Shown: positions 7,301-16,133, numbered from the stretch's first letter. The stretch: DNA of 33,920 bases from an uncultured Bacillus sp. (GCA_937894355.1 CALCRD010000559.1:1-33920), one strand, 5' to 3'. Translations and numbers: made by a program. Notes: a model not told the origin generated them from the letters alone.

Positions 7301-8269
7301 TTGATTGCAAAAAGACGACAAATACCCCTAATTGTCTTTGAAATTGATGCTATTTTAAGAAGATTAGACCTGTTTCATCCAAAAAGGGCCGCTCTTCTGG
7401 AAGACAGAAGAATCTACATGGCTGGCTATAATGGTGAAAAACAAATCGACTACCATCTAGAATCCTACAATAAAGGTAACTCCCACTTTTTCGCTGATCT
7501 CCGACTTATAATTGAAAACTGCCCCTTCCAAATGGACAACTTGATTGTCACCATTAACTTTCTCATAATTATTGAAACCAAAAACATCGCCGGAACATTA
7601 ACATTCGAAAAAGACTCGTCGCAAATGATTAGAGAATTGAATGGCAATATACAGGGTTTCAAAAATCCAATCATTCAAGTAGCAAAACAAAAAAGGCGAT
7701 TAATTGCTTGGCTGAAAAAGAATAAATTTCCATCAATTCCAATCATAGATTTAGTTGGGATTGCTGATCGCCGAACCATAATTAAAACAACACCTGACAA
7801 TCGGCAGATATTTGAAAAATTAATTCATGCAGATATGCTTGAAGAGAAAATAAACCAACTTGAAGCACGATACGCTACCCCACAATTAAATACCAGACAG
7901 ATTAACAAATTAAATCAACTTCTCCTTAAAGAGCATACACCTGCCCCGCCATCAATCCTTAAGAAACATGGAATCCTAGAATCTGAACTAACTAAAGGAA
8001 ATCAATGCATTAATTGCGAACACTACCCATTAATTCGTATATCCAAAAAGTGGTATTGCCGCAACTGCAAATCCTATTCAAAAACTGCCCATATAAAGGG
8101 TGTTCACGATTATTTTTTAATAATATCTACAACAATTACAAACAAATTGTGCCGGGAATTCCTATTGGTTGAAAGCCCTACAGTAGCAAAAAGAATTTTG
8201 TGGAGCCTGAAACTCAAAACCTCAGGTTCAAATAAAAACCGTATCTACCACCGTCCTCAAAATCTCTGA
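7301..8269 (+). CDS. NERD-domain (nuclease-related) protein with C-terminal zinc ribbon
   Basis: NERD domains are predicted PD-(D/E)XK-like nucleases found in DNA-processing or mobile contexts; no specific role is established. Here the domain spans about residues 38-160: GYNGE (42-46), a DLRLIIE strand, QMDNLIVT, the IIIETKN core with Glu92 and Lys94, and a trailing NPIIQVAKQKRRLIAWL helix. Residues 236-256 hold CxxC-13-CxxC (Cys236, 239, 253, 256), a likely zinc ribbon. There is no signal peptide. Start: TTG 7301, seven bases after AAGGAGG (7287-7293). Codon use is A-rich, unlike the protease gene 57 bp downstream, suggesting separate origins. No promoter is obvious other than within copy B of the repeat. 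Confidence 0.85.
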   Translation: MIAKRRQIPLIVFEIDAILRRLDLFHPKRAALLEDRRIYMAGYNGEKQIDYHLESYNKGNSHFFADLRLIIENCPFQMDNLIVTINFLIIIETKNIAGTLTFEKDSSQMIRELNGNIQGFKNPIIQVAKQKRRLIAWLKKNKFPSIPIIDLVGIADRRTIIKTTPDNRQIFEKLIHADMLEEKINQLEARYATPQLNTRQINKLNQLLLKEHTPAPPSILKKHGILESELTKGNQCINCEHYPLIRISKKWYCRNCKSYSKTAHIKGVHDYFLIISTTITNKLCREFLLVESPTVAKRILWSLKLKTSGSNKNRIYHRPQNL

Positions 8270-8326
8270 ACATGCATAATTCGCTCCCCGTTTGAAAAAC
8301 CTAATAAAAAAAAGGAGCCCACCCCG

Positions 8327-10732
8327 ATGCGCAAAACCCTTCCTGTAATCCTTTCAGCTTCAATTCTATTTTTCGCCACCAGCAGCTATAGCCAAACTCA
8401 ATCCCAAACTCAATCCCAATCCCAAATCCACACACAATCAAATTTGCACAAACTCCACCATCCGCCAATTCCGCAAGAATCGCCCAACACTGAAAAAGTC
8501 GCCATTGTTATGCTGGAAAAGCAGCAGTCGCCACAGGAAATTTTGGCAAAGCATCCGGAGCTAGAACTTAGATACGTATTTGAGCATGCCTTGCTGGGAT
8601 TTTCCGTAAAAGGACCAGCTAGTGCGCTTGACCGATTAACTAAGCAGGAGAATATTTTGCGAGTTTCTCCGGTTAATACTTATCAAGTGGAAACAGACGT
8701 ACCACCGTTCAACACTAAAATGTCAGTAGCTGAAACGGGCGCACCACCGTTCATCACTAAAACTAACAGGTTAGCAACCGCAAATTCGTTTTCAAACACC
8801 AATAAAAATCAAACCCTCCCCAAACCTAACGATGAAAACATCAAGATGATTGGCGGGGATGAGGTTAGGAGCTTTTACGATCCGAACAATCAGCGCCTTA
8901 CTGGGAAAGGGGTAACCGTTGGCGTAATTGACACTGGCATCGATTATACTCATCCTGACCTGAAAACAAACTATAAAGGTGGGCACGATCTGGTTGATAA
9001 CGACAAAGATCCGATGGAATCGAAGGGGAATAATGGTCCGGCGACCTTACATGGGACCCATGTTGCTGGGATCATTGCCGCAAATGGGAAAATTCGCGGA
9101 GTAGCGCCGGAAGCAACGCTTATTGCCTATCGGGCTTTAGGTCCGGGCGGGAGCGGCACGACCGAGCAGGTTATCGCCGCCATTGAACAAGCGATCAAAG
9201 ATAAAGTCGATATCGTCAACCTATCGCTCGGAAACAGCGTGAATGGTCCGGATCTTCCAATCAGCCTGGCCCTCAATCGGGCAGTCGACACGGGAATTAC
9301 GGCTGTAACCTCATCGGGGAACTCTGGTCCGAACCGCTGGACCGTTGGCTCGCCCGGTACGGCCTCTAAAGCAATATCGGTTGGCGCGTCGACTCCACCA
9401 CAGAAAATTCCCTATCTGCAAATCACTGGAAATCAAAAAATCCGCATGGAACCAATGCAGGGTGCACCGGATTGGACCATAGACATTGGTTCCCAAGAAT
9501 TAGCGATAGCTGGCTTAGGAAGCCGCGACGAGCTAGCCGCGGCAAATGTGAAGGGCAAAATTGTCTTGTTAGATAGGGGGAGGTTTACTTTTACCCAAAA
9601 AGCAATAAACGCACTTAAGGCTGGGGCCAAGGCTGTGATTATCGCCAATAATTCGCAGGGCAGCTTTAGCGGAAATCTTGAGGAGATGGTGCCGATTCCG
9701 GTGTCAGCGATTTCCAAAGCTGACGGTGTGGCGATTAAAAATTCGGCGACAAAAATTGCCCGGACTATATTAATAGAAGAAAGGGATATTTTGGCGGACT
9801 TTAGCTCGCGGGGGCCGGTGACGGTTACCTGGGAAATTAAGCCAGATGTGGTTGCGCCGGGAGTGGCGATAAATAGCACGATTCCTGGCGGATATTTGTC
9901 GCTGCAAGGGACGAGTATGGCCGCACCGCATGTTGCGGGGGCTTGTGCCCTGATAAAACAGGCCCATCCCAACTGGGGACCGCAAGAAATCAAGGCGGCG
10001 CTGATGAACACGGCCAAGCCGATTGCCAATCAGACCGGCCAGCCCTACAAAACCTATGAGCAGGGAGCCGGAAGGATTCAGCCGGTCAACGCCCTGCAAG
10101 CCGAATCGCTAGTCGTGCCTGGTTCACTGCAGTTTGGAAAATTCCAGCTGGCTGACAATAAGCATCAGCACAAAGCCTACGTAACCGTGAAAAACATCGG
10201 CGACACCGAAAAAAGCTATTATTTTTCGCTCCCGAAAAACGAGCCTGGGATTGAATGGCAGTTTCCACTATCGTTTCGTCTTAAGCCCGATGAGGAGAAA
10301 CGCGTTGCCGTCCGAATGACGATTAAACCCTCTTTTTTTTCGAAAAAAATATATGACGGGCGGCTTGAGATTAATGAAGGAGATCACAAGATTAGAGTCC
10401 CCTATCTGTACGTATTTGAAGAGCCGGATTATCCGCGGGTAATGGGATTTGAATTTAAGCAAGGTGACAAAGAGAAAACGTACCGCTATGAAGTATATCT
10501 ACCAGGAGGAGCAGACGAGTTTGGGATTGCGCTATTTAACCCATCTAATTACCAATTTGTAGGTTTTCTGGATTGGCGGAGAAATGTGCCTAAAGGGACG
10601 ATTGAGAAAGAGATTTGGCAGGAAAAATTGCCGGTGGAAGGTTTGTACCTGGTAAAGGTATTCGCCAGAAAAGGTGGGAAGGAAGATATTCTGGAGTCGA
10701 TGATCGAGGTTCCGGGTAAGGAGGGGGATTAG
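8327..10732 (+). CDS. secreted subtilisin-like S8 serine protease with PA domain
   Basis: An extracellular protease of the Vpr/minor-extracellular type. It has an N-terminal signal peptide (residues 1-22, cleavage near SYS-QTQ), then a Gln/Ser-rich low-complexity stretch. An I9-like propeptide (about 55-125) and a linker follow. The catalytic triad is Asp202 (VIDTGID), His242 (HGTHVAG) and Ser530 (GTSMAAP), with the oxyanion Asn in SSGNSGPN. A PA-like insertion (about 385-470) lies between His and Ser, and a beta-rich C-terminal region (about 595-790) follows. No LPxTG anchor is seen. Start: ATG 8327, nine bases after AAAGGAG. Length and order match the Vpr group, but I do not assign the symbol. 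Confidence 0.93.
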   Translation: MRKTLPVILSASILFFATSSYSQTQSQTQSQSQIHTQSNLHKLHHPPIPQESPNTEKVAIVMLEKQQSPQEILAKHPELELRYVFEHALLGFSVKGPASALDRLTKQENILRVSPVNTYQVETDVPPFNTKMSVAETGAPPFITKTNRLATANSFSNTNKNQTLPKPNDENIKMIGGDEVRSFYDPNNQRLTGKGVTVGVIDTGIDYTHPDLKTNYKGGHDLVDNDKDPMESKGNNGPATLHGTHVAGIIAANGKIRGVAPEATLIAYRALGPGGSGTTEQVIAAIEQAIKDKVDIVNLSLGNSVNGPDLPISLALNRAVDTGITAVTSSGNSGPNRWTVGSPGTASKAISVGASTPPQKIPYLQITGNQKIRMEPMQGAPDWTIDIGSQELAIAGLGSRDELAAANVKGKIVLLDRGRFTFTQKAINALKAGAKAVIIANNSQGSFSGNLEEMVPIPVSAISKADGVAIKNSATKIARTILIEERDILADFSSRGPVTVTWEIKPDVVAPGVAINSTIPGGYLSLQGTSMAAPHVAGACALIKQAHPNWGPQEIKAALMNTAKPIANQTGQPYKTYEQGAGRIQPVNALQAESLVVPGSLQFGKFQLADNKHQHKAYVTVKNIGDTEKSYYFSLPKNEPGIEWQFPLSFRLKPDEEKRVAVRMTIKPSFFSKKIYDGRLEINEGDHKIRVPYLYVFEEPDYPRVMGFEFKQGDKEKTYRYEVYLPGGADEFGIALFNPSNYQFVGFLDWRRNVPKGTIEKEIWQEKLPVEGLYLVKVFARKGGKEDILESMIEVPGKEGD

Positions 10733-10735
10733 GCG

Positions 10736-10806
10736 GGAGCGGAATCGGGAGCTGGGAGCTGGATCCGGGAGCAGGGAGCCAGGAGTGAGCGGGCGCCAGG
10801 AGCTGG
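10736..10806 (+). repeat. GGGAGC-rich short repeat
   Basis: Just after the protease stop, the hexamer GGGAGC recurs (CGGGAGC, CTGGGAGCTGG, CCGGGAGCAGGGAGCC and variants). It is strongly purine-biased and locally GC-rich. I see no coding function. Confidence 0.55.
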
Positions 10807-10912
10807 AGTGGTGAATTTTGGAATTGCTCATTAAGTAGGCGGCACAGAGGGCAAAATAAGCGGAGGATTTCCGGGTAATTGCAGAATTGAGCTCATTTTG
10901 GGGTAAATAAGA

Positions 10913-10946
10913 GGAGGCTTTTCGCTTATCGGGTGAAAAATCCTCC
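10913..10946 (+). terminator. possible terminator of the S8 protease gene
   Basis: GGAGGCTTTTC pairs with GAAAAATCCTCC with one bulge around an 11-base loop. T-rich sequence follows (ATTTTCCTGTTTTT). It lies 180 bp beyond the stop codon. Confidence 0.4.
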
Positions 10947-11052
10947 ATTTTCCTGTTTTTCGAGTCGATAAGCGGAATCGCTCCGTCTATTGACGCTATT
11001 TTTTAGGAAAATCCCAAATTAAGCGGAATTCATCCGTCTATTTTTACAAATC

Positions 11053-11111
11053 GACGCGCCAAATTTGAACACTTGATTCCCCACCACCATAGATTGACGC
11101 GCCAAATTTGA
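11053..11111 (+). repeat. two direct copies of GACGCGCCAAATTTGA
   Basis: The identical 16-mer occurs at 11053-11068 and 11096-11111, 43 bp apart. Each copy is followed by a CCCCACCACC tract, so the duplicated unit is probably about 43-48 bp. Confidence 0.75.
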
Positions 11112-11411
11112 CCCTTGCCTCCCACCCCACCACCGATAGAGCTGGGGAGCACTGCAAAAATTGCGGGAAAAGCCCTATCCGCCACTCATCCCCTCGAATC
11201 CTGGAAATCGCCACCAGAAAATTCGCGACCTCAGGAAAAAGTAAATTTTTCCCGGGGACAAGGAAAAAATTTCCCGAAAAAAAGAGCCCAAAATCAGCAT
11301 CGAAAAAAATTTTTTTCCAACTAGTAACGGCGCAGAGGTTGGTAATTGTACATCTAATAAGAAGATTCCGAATATTAACCAAAAAGATTGCGAACAATTT
11401 CCCAGAACACA

Positions 11412-11440
11412 TTGACAACGAGGGGGTGCTATTGTATGCT
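11412..11440 (+). promoter_or_regulatory. atp operon promoter
   Basis: TTGACA (11412-11417), 17-bp spacer, TATGCT (11435-11440). The roughly 120-base leader can fold AGTGT/ACACT inside CTAC/GTAG (11478-11506). It is a good sigma-A promoter at the expected distance. Confidence 0.7.
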
Positions 11441-11567
11441 AACAAAGGATATAAAATGATAGGGTTTACATAGTATTCTACAGTGTTTTTCGACACTCCC
11501 ACGTAGTAAAAACGGTACTTCGACAGCGAATTATTACCATTCTCTTACCAAGAGAGGATGCATGCAA

Positions 11568-11789
11568 ATGCGTAATAAAAACCGTCATCCTTTACAATCA
11601 ATGGCGTTAACTTCTGGGGTTCTTTCAACACTTGTTGGACCAGTTTTAATTGGCATTTTCGGAGGTAGATGGCTGGATCGTTTAACAGAGACCGAGCCAC
11701 TTTTTCTTGTTTTGGGGCTTCTTTTAGGGTTAACTGGTGGTGTTTTTGGAATGTTACGCCTAGTTAACCAATACTTTTCGGGAGATTAA
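11568..11789 (+). CDS. atpZ: AtpZ-like small membrane protein of the ATP synthase operon
   Basis: A 73-aa protein with two hydrophobic helices joined by a short GGRWLDRLTETEP loop, matching the ATPase gene1 / AtpZ family. In Bacillus pseudofirmus, AtpZ and AtpI are operon-encoded membrane proteins linked to magnesium supply or c-ring assembly of the synthase. Start: AGAGAGGA (11551-11558) suits ATG 11568; the in-frame ATG 11562 is too close for good spacing but cannot be excluded. It is the first gene of the operon, six bases before atpI. Confidence 0.85.
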   Translation: MRNKNRHPLQSMALTSGVLSTLVGPVLIGIFGGRWLDRLTETEPLFLVLGLLLGLTGGVFGMLRLVNQYFSGD

Positions 11790-11795
11790 CAATTT

Positions 11796-12170
11796 ATGTC
11801 GGAAATGAAAGAAATGTATACTCGTCAACGTAAGTACATATTTTTATTGCTGGCATTATATGTTCTCGGATGGGGTTTTACATCTTACCAAGACATATTT
11901 TTAGGACTTATTCTTGGGACAAGCCTCAGCCTTTTTAATTTGTGGCTGTTGGTGCGTAAAGCAGATAAGTTTGGCGATGCAGTTGTTCAAGGAAAGAAAG
12001 TACGTTCACTTGGTTCATTTTCACGAATGGCAACGGCGGCCTTAGCAGTAATAATAACATTTAAGTACCCGGATTCAATCCATCTTATTTCTGTTGTTTT
12101 GGGATTAATGACAATGTACGTTGTCATTATGATAGATTTTCTGCTTCAATCTTTTCATTCAGATAACTAG
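11796..12170 (+). CDS. atpI: ATP synthase subunit I
   Basis: A 124-aa membrane protein with four hydrophobic segments, typical of the ATP-synt_I family, which helps assemble the c-ring. ATG 11796 has only a distant GGGAG (11780-11784), so it is probably translated by coupling to atpZ, six bases upstream. The segment LGLILGTSLSLFNLWLLVRKADK carries the family's charged end of helix 2. Confidence 0.92.
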   Translation: MSEMKEMYTRQRKYIFLLLALYVLGWGFTSYQDIFLGLILGTSLSLFNLWLLVRKADKFGDAVVQGKKVRSLGSFSRMATAALAVIITFKYPDSIHLISVVLGLMTMYVVIMIDFLLQSFHSDN

Positions 12171-12192
12171 CGGGGAAGAGAGGTGAATACTA

Positions 12193-12903
12193 TTGCATCA
12201 CGAAGCTCCTATTGTTAAATTTCTAGGGCTGTATTTTAACCTGGCCAATGTTTTGATGATTTCTGTTGCTAGTGTAATAGTCTTTATTATAGGCGTTTTA
12301 GCTACACGTAAAATGGCGATGAAGCCAACTGGCATGCAAAATTTCTTTGAATGGGTCATGGATTTTGTTAGAAACATAATTGATAGTACCATGGACTGGA
12401 AAACAGGTGGTAAATTCCATATCCTCGGAATTACGATCATTATGTATGTATTTGTAGCAAACATGTTAGGACTTCCGTTTTCGGTTGTAATTGATGGTGA
12501 ACTTTGGTGGAAATCACCAACAGCAGATCCAGTCGTTACATTAACCTTAGCTACTTTGGTAGTTGGTCTTTCCCATTATTATGGAATTAAGGCAAAAGGT
12601 GTTGCTGGTTACGGAAAGGAATTCTTAAAACCGTTCTGGTTTATGGTTCCAATTAAGATTATCGAGGAGTTCGCTAATACGTTGACTCTCGGTCTACGGC
12701 TTTACGGTAATATCTATGCAGGTGAAATCCTACTAGGATTACTTGCGAGTGGTCTTGCAACTGGCGTTGGTGGTCATCTTGCCGCTATTGTTCCAATGCT
12801 TGCATGGCAAGGTTTCTCAGTTTTTGTTGGCGCGATCCAAGCATTTATTTTCGCTATGTTAACGATGGTTTATCTGTCTCACAAAGTCAGCACTGACCAT
12901 TAA
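12193..12903 (+). CDS. atpB: ATP synthase Fo subunit a
   Basis: A 236-aa subunit forming the proton half-channels against the c-ring. The essential arginine is Arg169 in TLGLRLYGNIYAGE; several long hydrophobic helices are present. Start: TTG 12193, seven to eight bases after GAGAGGTGA (12177-12185). The N terminus begins MHHEAPIVKFLG. Confidence 0.97.
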   Translation: MHHEAPIVKFLGLYFNLANVLMISVASVIVFIIGVLATRKMAMKPTGMQNFFEWVMDFVRNIIDSTMDWKTGGKFHILGITIIMYVFVANMLGLPFSVVIDGELWWKSPTADPVVTLTLATLVVGLSHYYGIKAKGVAGYGKEFLKPFWFMVPIKIIEEFANTLTLGLRLYGNIYAGEILLGLLASGLATGVGGHLAAIVPMLAWQGFSVFVGAIQAFIFAMLTMVYLSHKVSTDH

Positions 12904-12912
12904 TATAAAAGT

Positions 12913-12931
12913 TGTTCAAAATATTTGAACA
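12913..12931 (+). promoter_or_regulatory. hairpin ahead of atpE
   Basis: A perfect 8-bp stem, TGTTCAAA (12913-12920) with TTTGAACA (12924-12931), closes on ATA. It lies in the atpB-atpE gap without a T run, so it is more likely an RNA stability or processing element than a terminator. Confidence 0.55.
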
Positions 12932-12977
12932 TCTAAAAAAAACTTATTTTTGCATACATTAAAGGAGGAACTTTATA

Positions 12978-13190
12978 ATGGGTCTTTTAGCAGCAGCAAT
13001 CGCAATCGGTTTAGCGGCACTAGGTGCTGGTATCGGTAATGGTCTTATCGTATCTCGTACAGTAGAAGGTATCGCTCGTCAACCAGAAGCACGTGGTATG
13101 CTTCAAACAACAATGTTCATCGGGGTAGCTTTAGTAGAGGCGATTCCTATCATCGCGGTTGTTATCGCGTTCATGGTACAAGGTCAATAA
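12978..13190 (+). CDS. atpE: ATP synthase Fo subunit c
   Basis: A 70-aa hairpin of two hydrophobic helices that oligomerises into the rotor ring. The polar loop is RTVEGIARQPEARG and the ion-carrying carboxylate is Glu54 (GVALVEAIPII). The Gly/Ala pattern of helix 1 is that of a proton-type ring, and I see no clear sodium-ligand set. A near-perfect ribosome site AAAGGAGGA is spaced nine bases from the ATG, fitting the high copy number of this subunit. It is flanked by hairpins on both sides. Confidence 0.97.
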   Translation: MGLLAAAIAIGLAALGAGIGNGLIVSRTVEGIARQPEARGMLQTTMFIGVALVEAIPIIAVVIAFMVQGQ

Positions 13191-13210
13191 TTATTCTTAA
13201 GACGTTCAAA

Positions 13211-13246
13211 AATGGCGAAGATCATTTCATGAGAACCTTCGCCATT
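13211..13246 (+). promoter_or_regulatory. hairpin between atpE and atpF
   Basis: A perfect 10-bp stem, AATGGCGAAG (13211-13220) with CTTCGCCATT (13237-13246), has a 16-base loop. No real T run follows, so a partial terminator or an RNase-protecting 3' end for atpE message is likelier than full termination. The atpE-atpF gap (235 bp) is the longest inside the operon. Confidence 0.6.
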
Positions 13247-13425
13247 GCTTTATGTCCTAAAAACTCTCTATTTATATAAGAAAGAGTTTGAAAAATTGGA
13301 CAAACGAACGGTTTGCGTACAAAAATACGTGAAACCATAAAAAATGATATCTGACATTAATCTGGTTTCCAATAGTTGGAACCTTGTAGTTGAAGGGAAC
13401 GACTCTTGAAGGGAGTGAATCGAGG

Positions 13426-13959
13426 GTGTTAACAAGTAGTCTTGTTTTAGGAGCAGCTGAAACTGCTAGTCATGCTGCAAAGTTTAACGGAGGAGATATT
13501 CTTTTCCAACTTGCTATGTTTGTTGTCTTGTTAGCATTGCTGAAAAAATTTGCATGGGGTCCTTTAATGGGCATCATGAAACAACGTGAAGATCATGTTG
13601 CTGGTCAAATTGATGCAGCTGAGAAAAGCCGTATTGAGGCGAACAAAATCCTTGACGAGCAAAGAGCTCTTCTTAAGGATGCGCGTCAAGAAGCTCACGT
13701 TTTAATTGAAAATGCAAAAAAACTTGGCGATGTTCAAAAAGATGAAATTATTGCCGCTGCACGTGTTGAAGCAGATCGTATTAAACAATCTGCGAAACTT
13801 GAAATCGAAACGCAAAAAGAGAACGCTGTTTCTGCTATTCGTGAACAAGTTGCATCACTTTCAGTGTTAATCGCAACTAAAGTTATTGAAAAAGAACTTA
13901 CAGCAGCTGACCAAGAAAAGCTTATTAATGATTATATCCAAGAGGCGGGAGAACGATGA
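13426..13959 (+). CDS. atpF: ATP synthase Fo subunit b
   Basis: A 177-aa peripheral stalk subunit: one N-terminal membrane helix (FNGGDILFQLAMFVVLLALLKK region, about residues 20-41), then a long charged coiled coil reaching to F1. Start chosen: GTG 13426, ten bases after AAGGGAG (13409-13415). An upstream in-frame TTG (13390) has no ribosome site. Its stop overlaps the atpH start by ATGA. Confidence 0.94.
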   Translation: MLTSSLVLGAAETASHAAKFNGGDILFQLAMFVVLLALLKKFAWGPLMGIMKQREDHVAGQIDAAEKSRIEANKILDEQRALLKDARQEAHVLIENAKKLGDVQKDEIIAAARVEADRIKQSAKLEIETQKENAVSAIREQVASLSVLIATKVIEKELTAADQEKLINDYIQEAGER

Positions 13960-14492
13960 GCGACAAAGCAGTAGCAAAACGCTATGCGCTAGCTCTTTTC
14001 CAACTTGCGAAAGAAAGTCAGCTTCTTGATAAGCTGGAAGAAGAACTTCGTGTAGTAAAAGATGTCTTTACTAGTAACCCGGGGTTAACAGCTTTATTAA
14101 ACTCTCCAAAACTTTCGAAAGATAAGAAGAAGGAGATTTTAGCTGAAGCGTTTTCATCCGCTAGTCCTTTTGTAATCAATACAATTAAAGTAATGATCGA
14201 CCGTCAACGTGAAGATAACATCGTAGCGATGGCAGATCATTTTATCGAGCTTGCAAACGAAGATAGAGGAATTGCTGCAGCAAACGTTTATTCAATACGT
14301 CCACTAACAGACGTTGAACGTACTGCACTGTCCCAAGCTTTTGCAAGTAAAGTTGGTAAGAAATCTCTAATTATTGAAAATATCGTTGATTCCAATTTAC
14401 TAGGTGGCGTTAAGCTACGTATTGGAAACCGGATTTTCGACGGCAGCCTGCGCGGGAAACTGGAACGATTAGAACGTAAATTGCTAGGCTAA
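13956..14492 (+). CDS. atpH: ATP synthase F1 subunit delta
   Basis: A 178-aa subunit that joins the b stalk to the top of F1. The N-terminal helical bundle (AKRYALALFQLAKE) and the C-terminal GGVKLRIGNRIFDGSLRGKLERL motif are both present. It overlaps atpF by four bases, indicating translational coupling. Normal length. Confidence 0.96.
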   Translation: MSDKAVAKRYALALFQLAKESQLLDKLEEELRVVKDVFTSNPGLTALLNSPKLSKDKKKEILAEAFSSASPFVINTIKVMIDRQREDNIVAMADHFIELANEDRGIAAANVYSIRPLTDVERTALSQAFASKVGKKSLIIENIVDSNLLGGVKLRIGNRIFDGSLRGKLERLERKLLG

Positions 14493-14516
14493 GATTCGTA
14501 GATAGGGGTGAAACTC

Positions 14517-16025
14517 ATGAGCATCAAAGCTGAGGAAATTAGTGCGCTGATAAAAAAGCAAATCGAAAACTATCAGTCGGAAATTCAAGTGAGTGATGTA
14601 GGTACGGTTATCTCTGTTGGTGACGGTATCGCTCGTGCTCATGGCCTCGACAATGTCATGGCTGGAGAACTTGTTGAATTTTCAAACGGCGTTATGGGTA
14701 TGGCACAAAACCTTGAAGAAAATAACGTCGGTATCATCATCCTTGGTCCTTTCACTGAAATCCGTGAAGGTGACGAAGTTCGTCGTACAGGTCGTATCAT
14801 GGAGGTTCCAGTAGGTAACGAGTTAATCGGACGTGTTGTGAACCCACTAGGACTACCTGTTGATGGCATGGGACCAATTAACACTACTAAAACTCGTCCA
14901 ATCGAGTACAATGCACCAGGAGTTATGGCTCGTAAATCCGTTCACGAACCACTTCAAACTGGTATCAAAGCGATCGACGCTCTTGTACCAATTGGCCGTG
15001 GACAACGTGAGTTAATCATCGGTGACCGCCAAACTGGTAAAACATCTGTTGCAATCGATACAATCTTGAACCAAAAAGGTCAAGATATGATTTGTATCTA
15101 CGTTGCTATCGGACAAAAAGAGTCAACTGTTCGTAATGCAGTTGAAACTCTACGTAAATTTGGTGCATTAGATTACACAATCGTTGTAACTGCTGCAGCA
15201 TCTCAACCAGCTCCATTATTATACCTAGCTCCTTATGCTGGTGTATCAATGGCTGAAGAATTCATGTATGATGGCAAGCATGTATTGGTTGTTTATGATG
15301 ACCTTTCTAAACAAGCTTCTGCATACCGTGAACTTTCATTATTATTACGCCGTCCTCCAGGTCGTGAAGCGTATCCAGGGGATGTATTCTACTTACACAG
15401 CCGTTTATTAGAACGTGCTGCTAAATTAAGTGATGCACTTGGTAAAGGTTCAATCACTGCATTACCATTTATCGAAACACAAGCTGGTGACGTTTCTGCG
15501 TACATTCCAACGAACGTTATCTCAATCACTGATGGACAAATCTTCTTACAATCAGACTTGTTCTTCTCAGGTGTTCGTCCAGCGATCAACGCAGGTCTTT
15601 CAGTATCTCGTGTTGGTGGATCAGCTCAAATTAAAGCAATGAAAAAAGTTTCTGGTACACTACGTCTTGACCTTGCGTCATACCGTGAATTAGAAGCATT
15701 TGCTCAATTTGGTTCTGACCTTGATAAAATCACTCAAGCAAAACTTAACCGTGGAGCTCGTACTGTAGAAGTACTAAAACAAGATCTAAACAAACCACTA
15801 TCTGTTGAAAAACAAGTAGCGATTCTATATGCATTAACAAAAGGCTTCTTAGATGATATTCCATTGGAAGATATCCGTCGCTTTGAAGCTGAATACCATA
15901 CATGGTTAGACCACAACCGCAAAGACTTGTTAGACCATATCGCGACAACAAAAGAACTTCCGTCTGACGATGATATGGGAGCTGCGATCAACGAATTCAA
16001 GAAAACATTCGCAGTATCCGAATAA
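14517..16025 (+). CDS. atpA: ATP synthase F1 subunit alpha
   Basis: A 502-aa nucleotide-binding, non-catalytic subunit of the F1 hexamer, the same length as in B. subtilis. Walker A GDRQTGKT is at residues 169-176; the family signature PAINAGLSVSRVGGSAQ is present. Start: ATG 14517 (MSIKAEEISALIK) after AGGGGTGA (14504-14511). The upstream GTG at 14508 is part of that ribosome site. Confidence 0.98.
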   Translation: MSIKAEEISALIKKQIENYQSEIQVSDVGTVISVGDGIARAHGLDNVMAGELVEFSNGVMGMAQNLEENNVGIIILGPFTEIREGDEVRRTGRIMEVPVGNELIGRVVNPLGLPVDGMGPINTTKTRPIEYNAPGVMARKSVHEPLQTGIKAIDALVPIGRGQRELIIGDRQTGKTSVAIDTILNQKGQDMICIYVAIGQKESTVRNAVETLRKFGALDYTIVVTAAASQPAPLLYLAPYAGVSMAEEFMYDGKHVLVVYDDLSKQASAYRELSLLLRRPPGREAYPGDVFYLHSRLLERAAKLSDALGKGSITALPFIETQAGDVSAYIPTNVISITDGQIFLQSDLFFSGVRPAINAGLSVSRVGGSAQIKAMKKVSGTLRLDLASYRELEAFAQFGSDLDKITQAKLNRGARTVEVLKQDLNKPLSVEKQVAILYALTKGFLDDIPLEDIRRFEAEYHTWLDHNRKDLLDHIATTKELPSDDDMGAAINEFKKTFAVSE

Positions 16026-16133
16026 TTTTGGACTAATAAAAGGAAAGCTGAATGCGCCATGTTCATGGACTAACCTCTAAGGGCTAGGCGCCTGTAAGCT
16101 TGACAATCTTTGTAAAAAGGGTGGTGAGAACCA

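Larger units (their letters stand above)
10811..11411. other. gene-free region between the protease and the atp promoter
   Basis: It contains several AAGCGGA/TCCG motifs (near 10858, 10965 and 11024, the last two sharing a TCCGTCTAT tail). An imperfect hairpin, GGAGG-CTTTTC (10913-10923) with GAAAAATCCTCC (10935-10946), could terminate the protease transcript. A 16-bp motif GACGCGCCAAATTTGA occurs twice (11053 and 11096). A perfect palindrome of seven A and seven T flanked by G and C lies at 11302-11317. The open frame 11108-11473 runs through these repeats and over the atp promoter, and I do not accept it as a gene. Confidence 0.6.

Noticed and set aside
6541..8269. CRISPR array or associated defence locus
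   Set aside because: Boxes are only 9 bp with 12-bp spacers that are themselves similar and A-rich; no cas genes. The NERD protein alone does not make a defence system.
9433..10029. 198-aa minus-strand frame inside the S8 protease
   Set aside because: It is antisense to catalytic regions of a clearly real gene; a codon-bias shadow.
11108..11473. 121-aa open frame before the atp operon
   Set aside because: It runs through short repeats and the A7T7 tract and covers the atp promoter. Composition is unlike a protein and there is no ribosome site.
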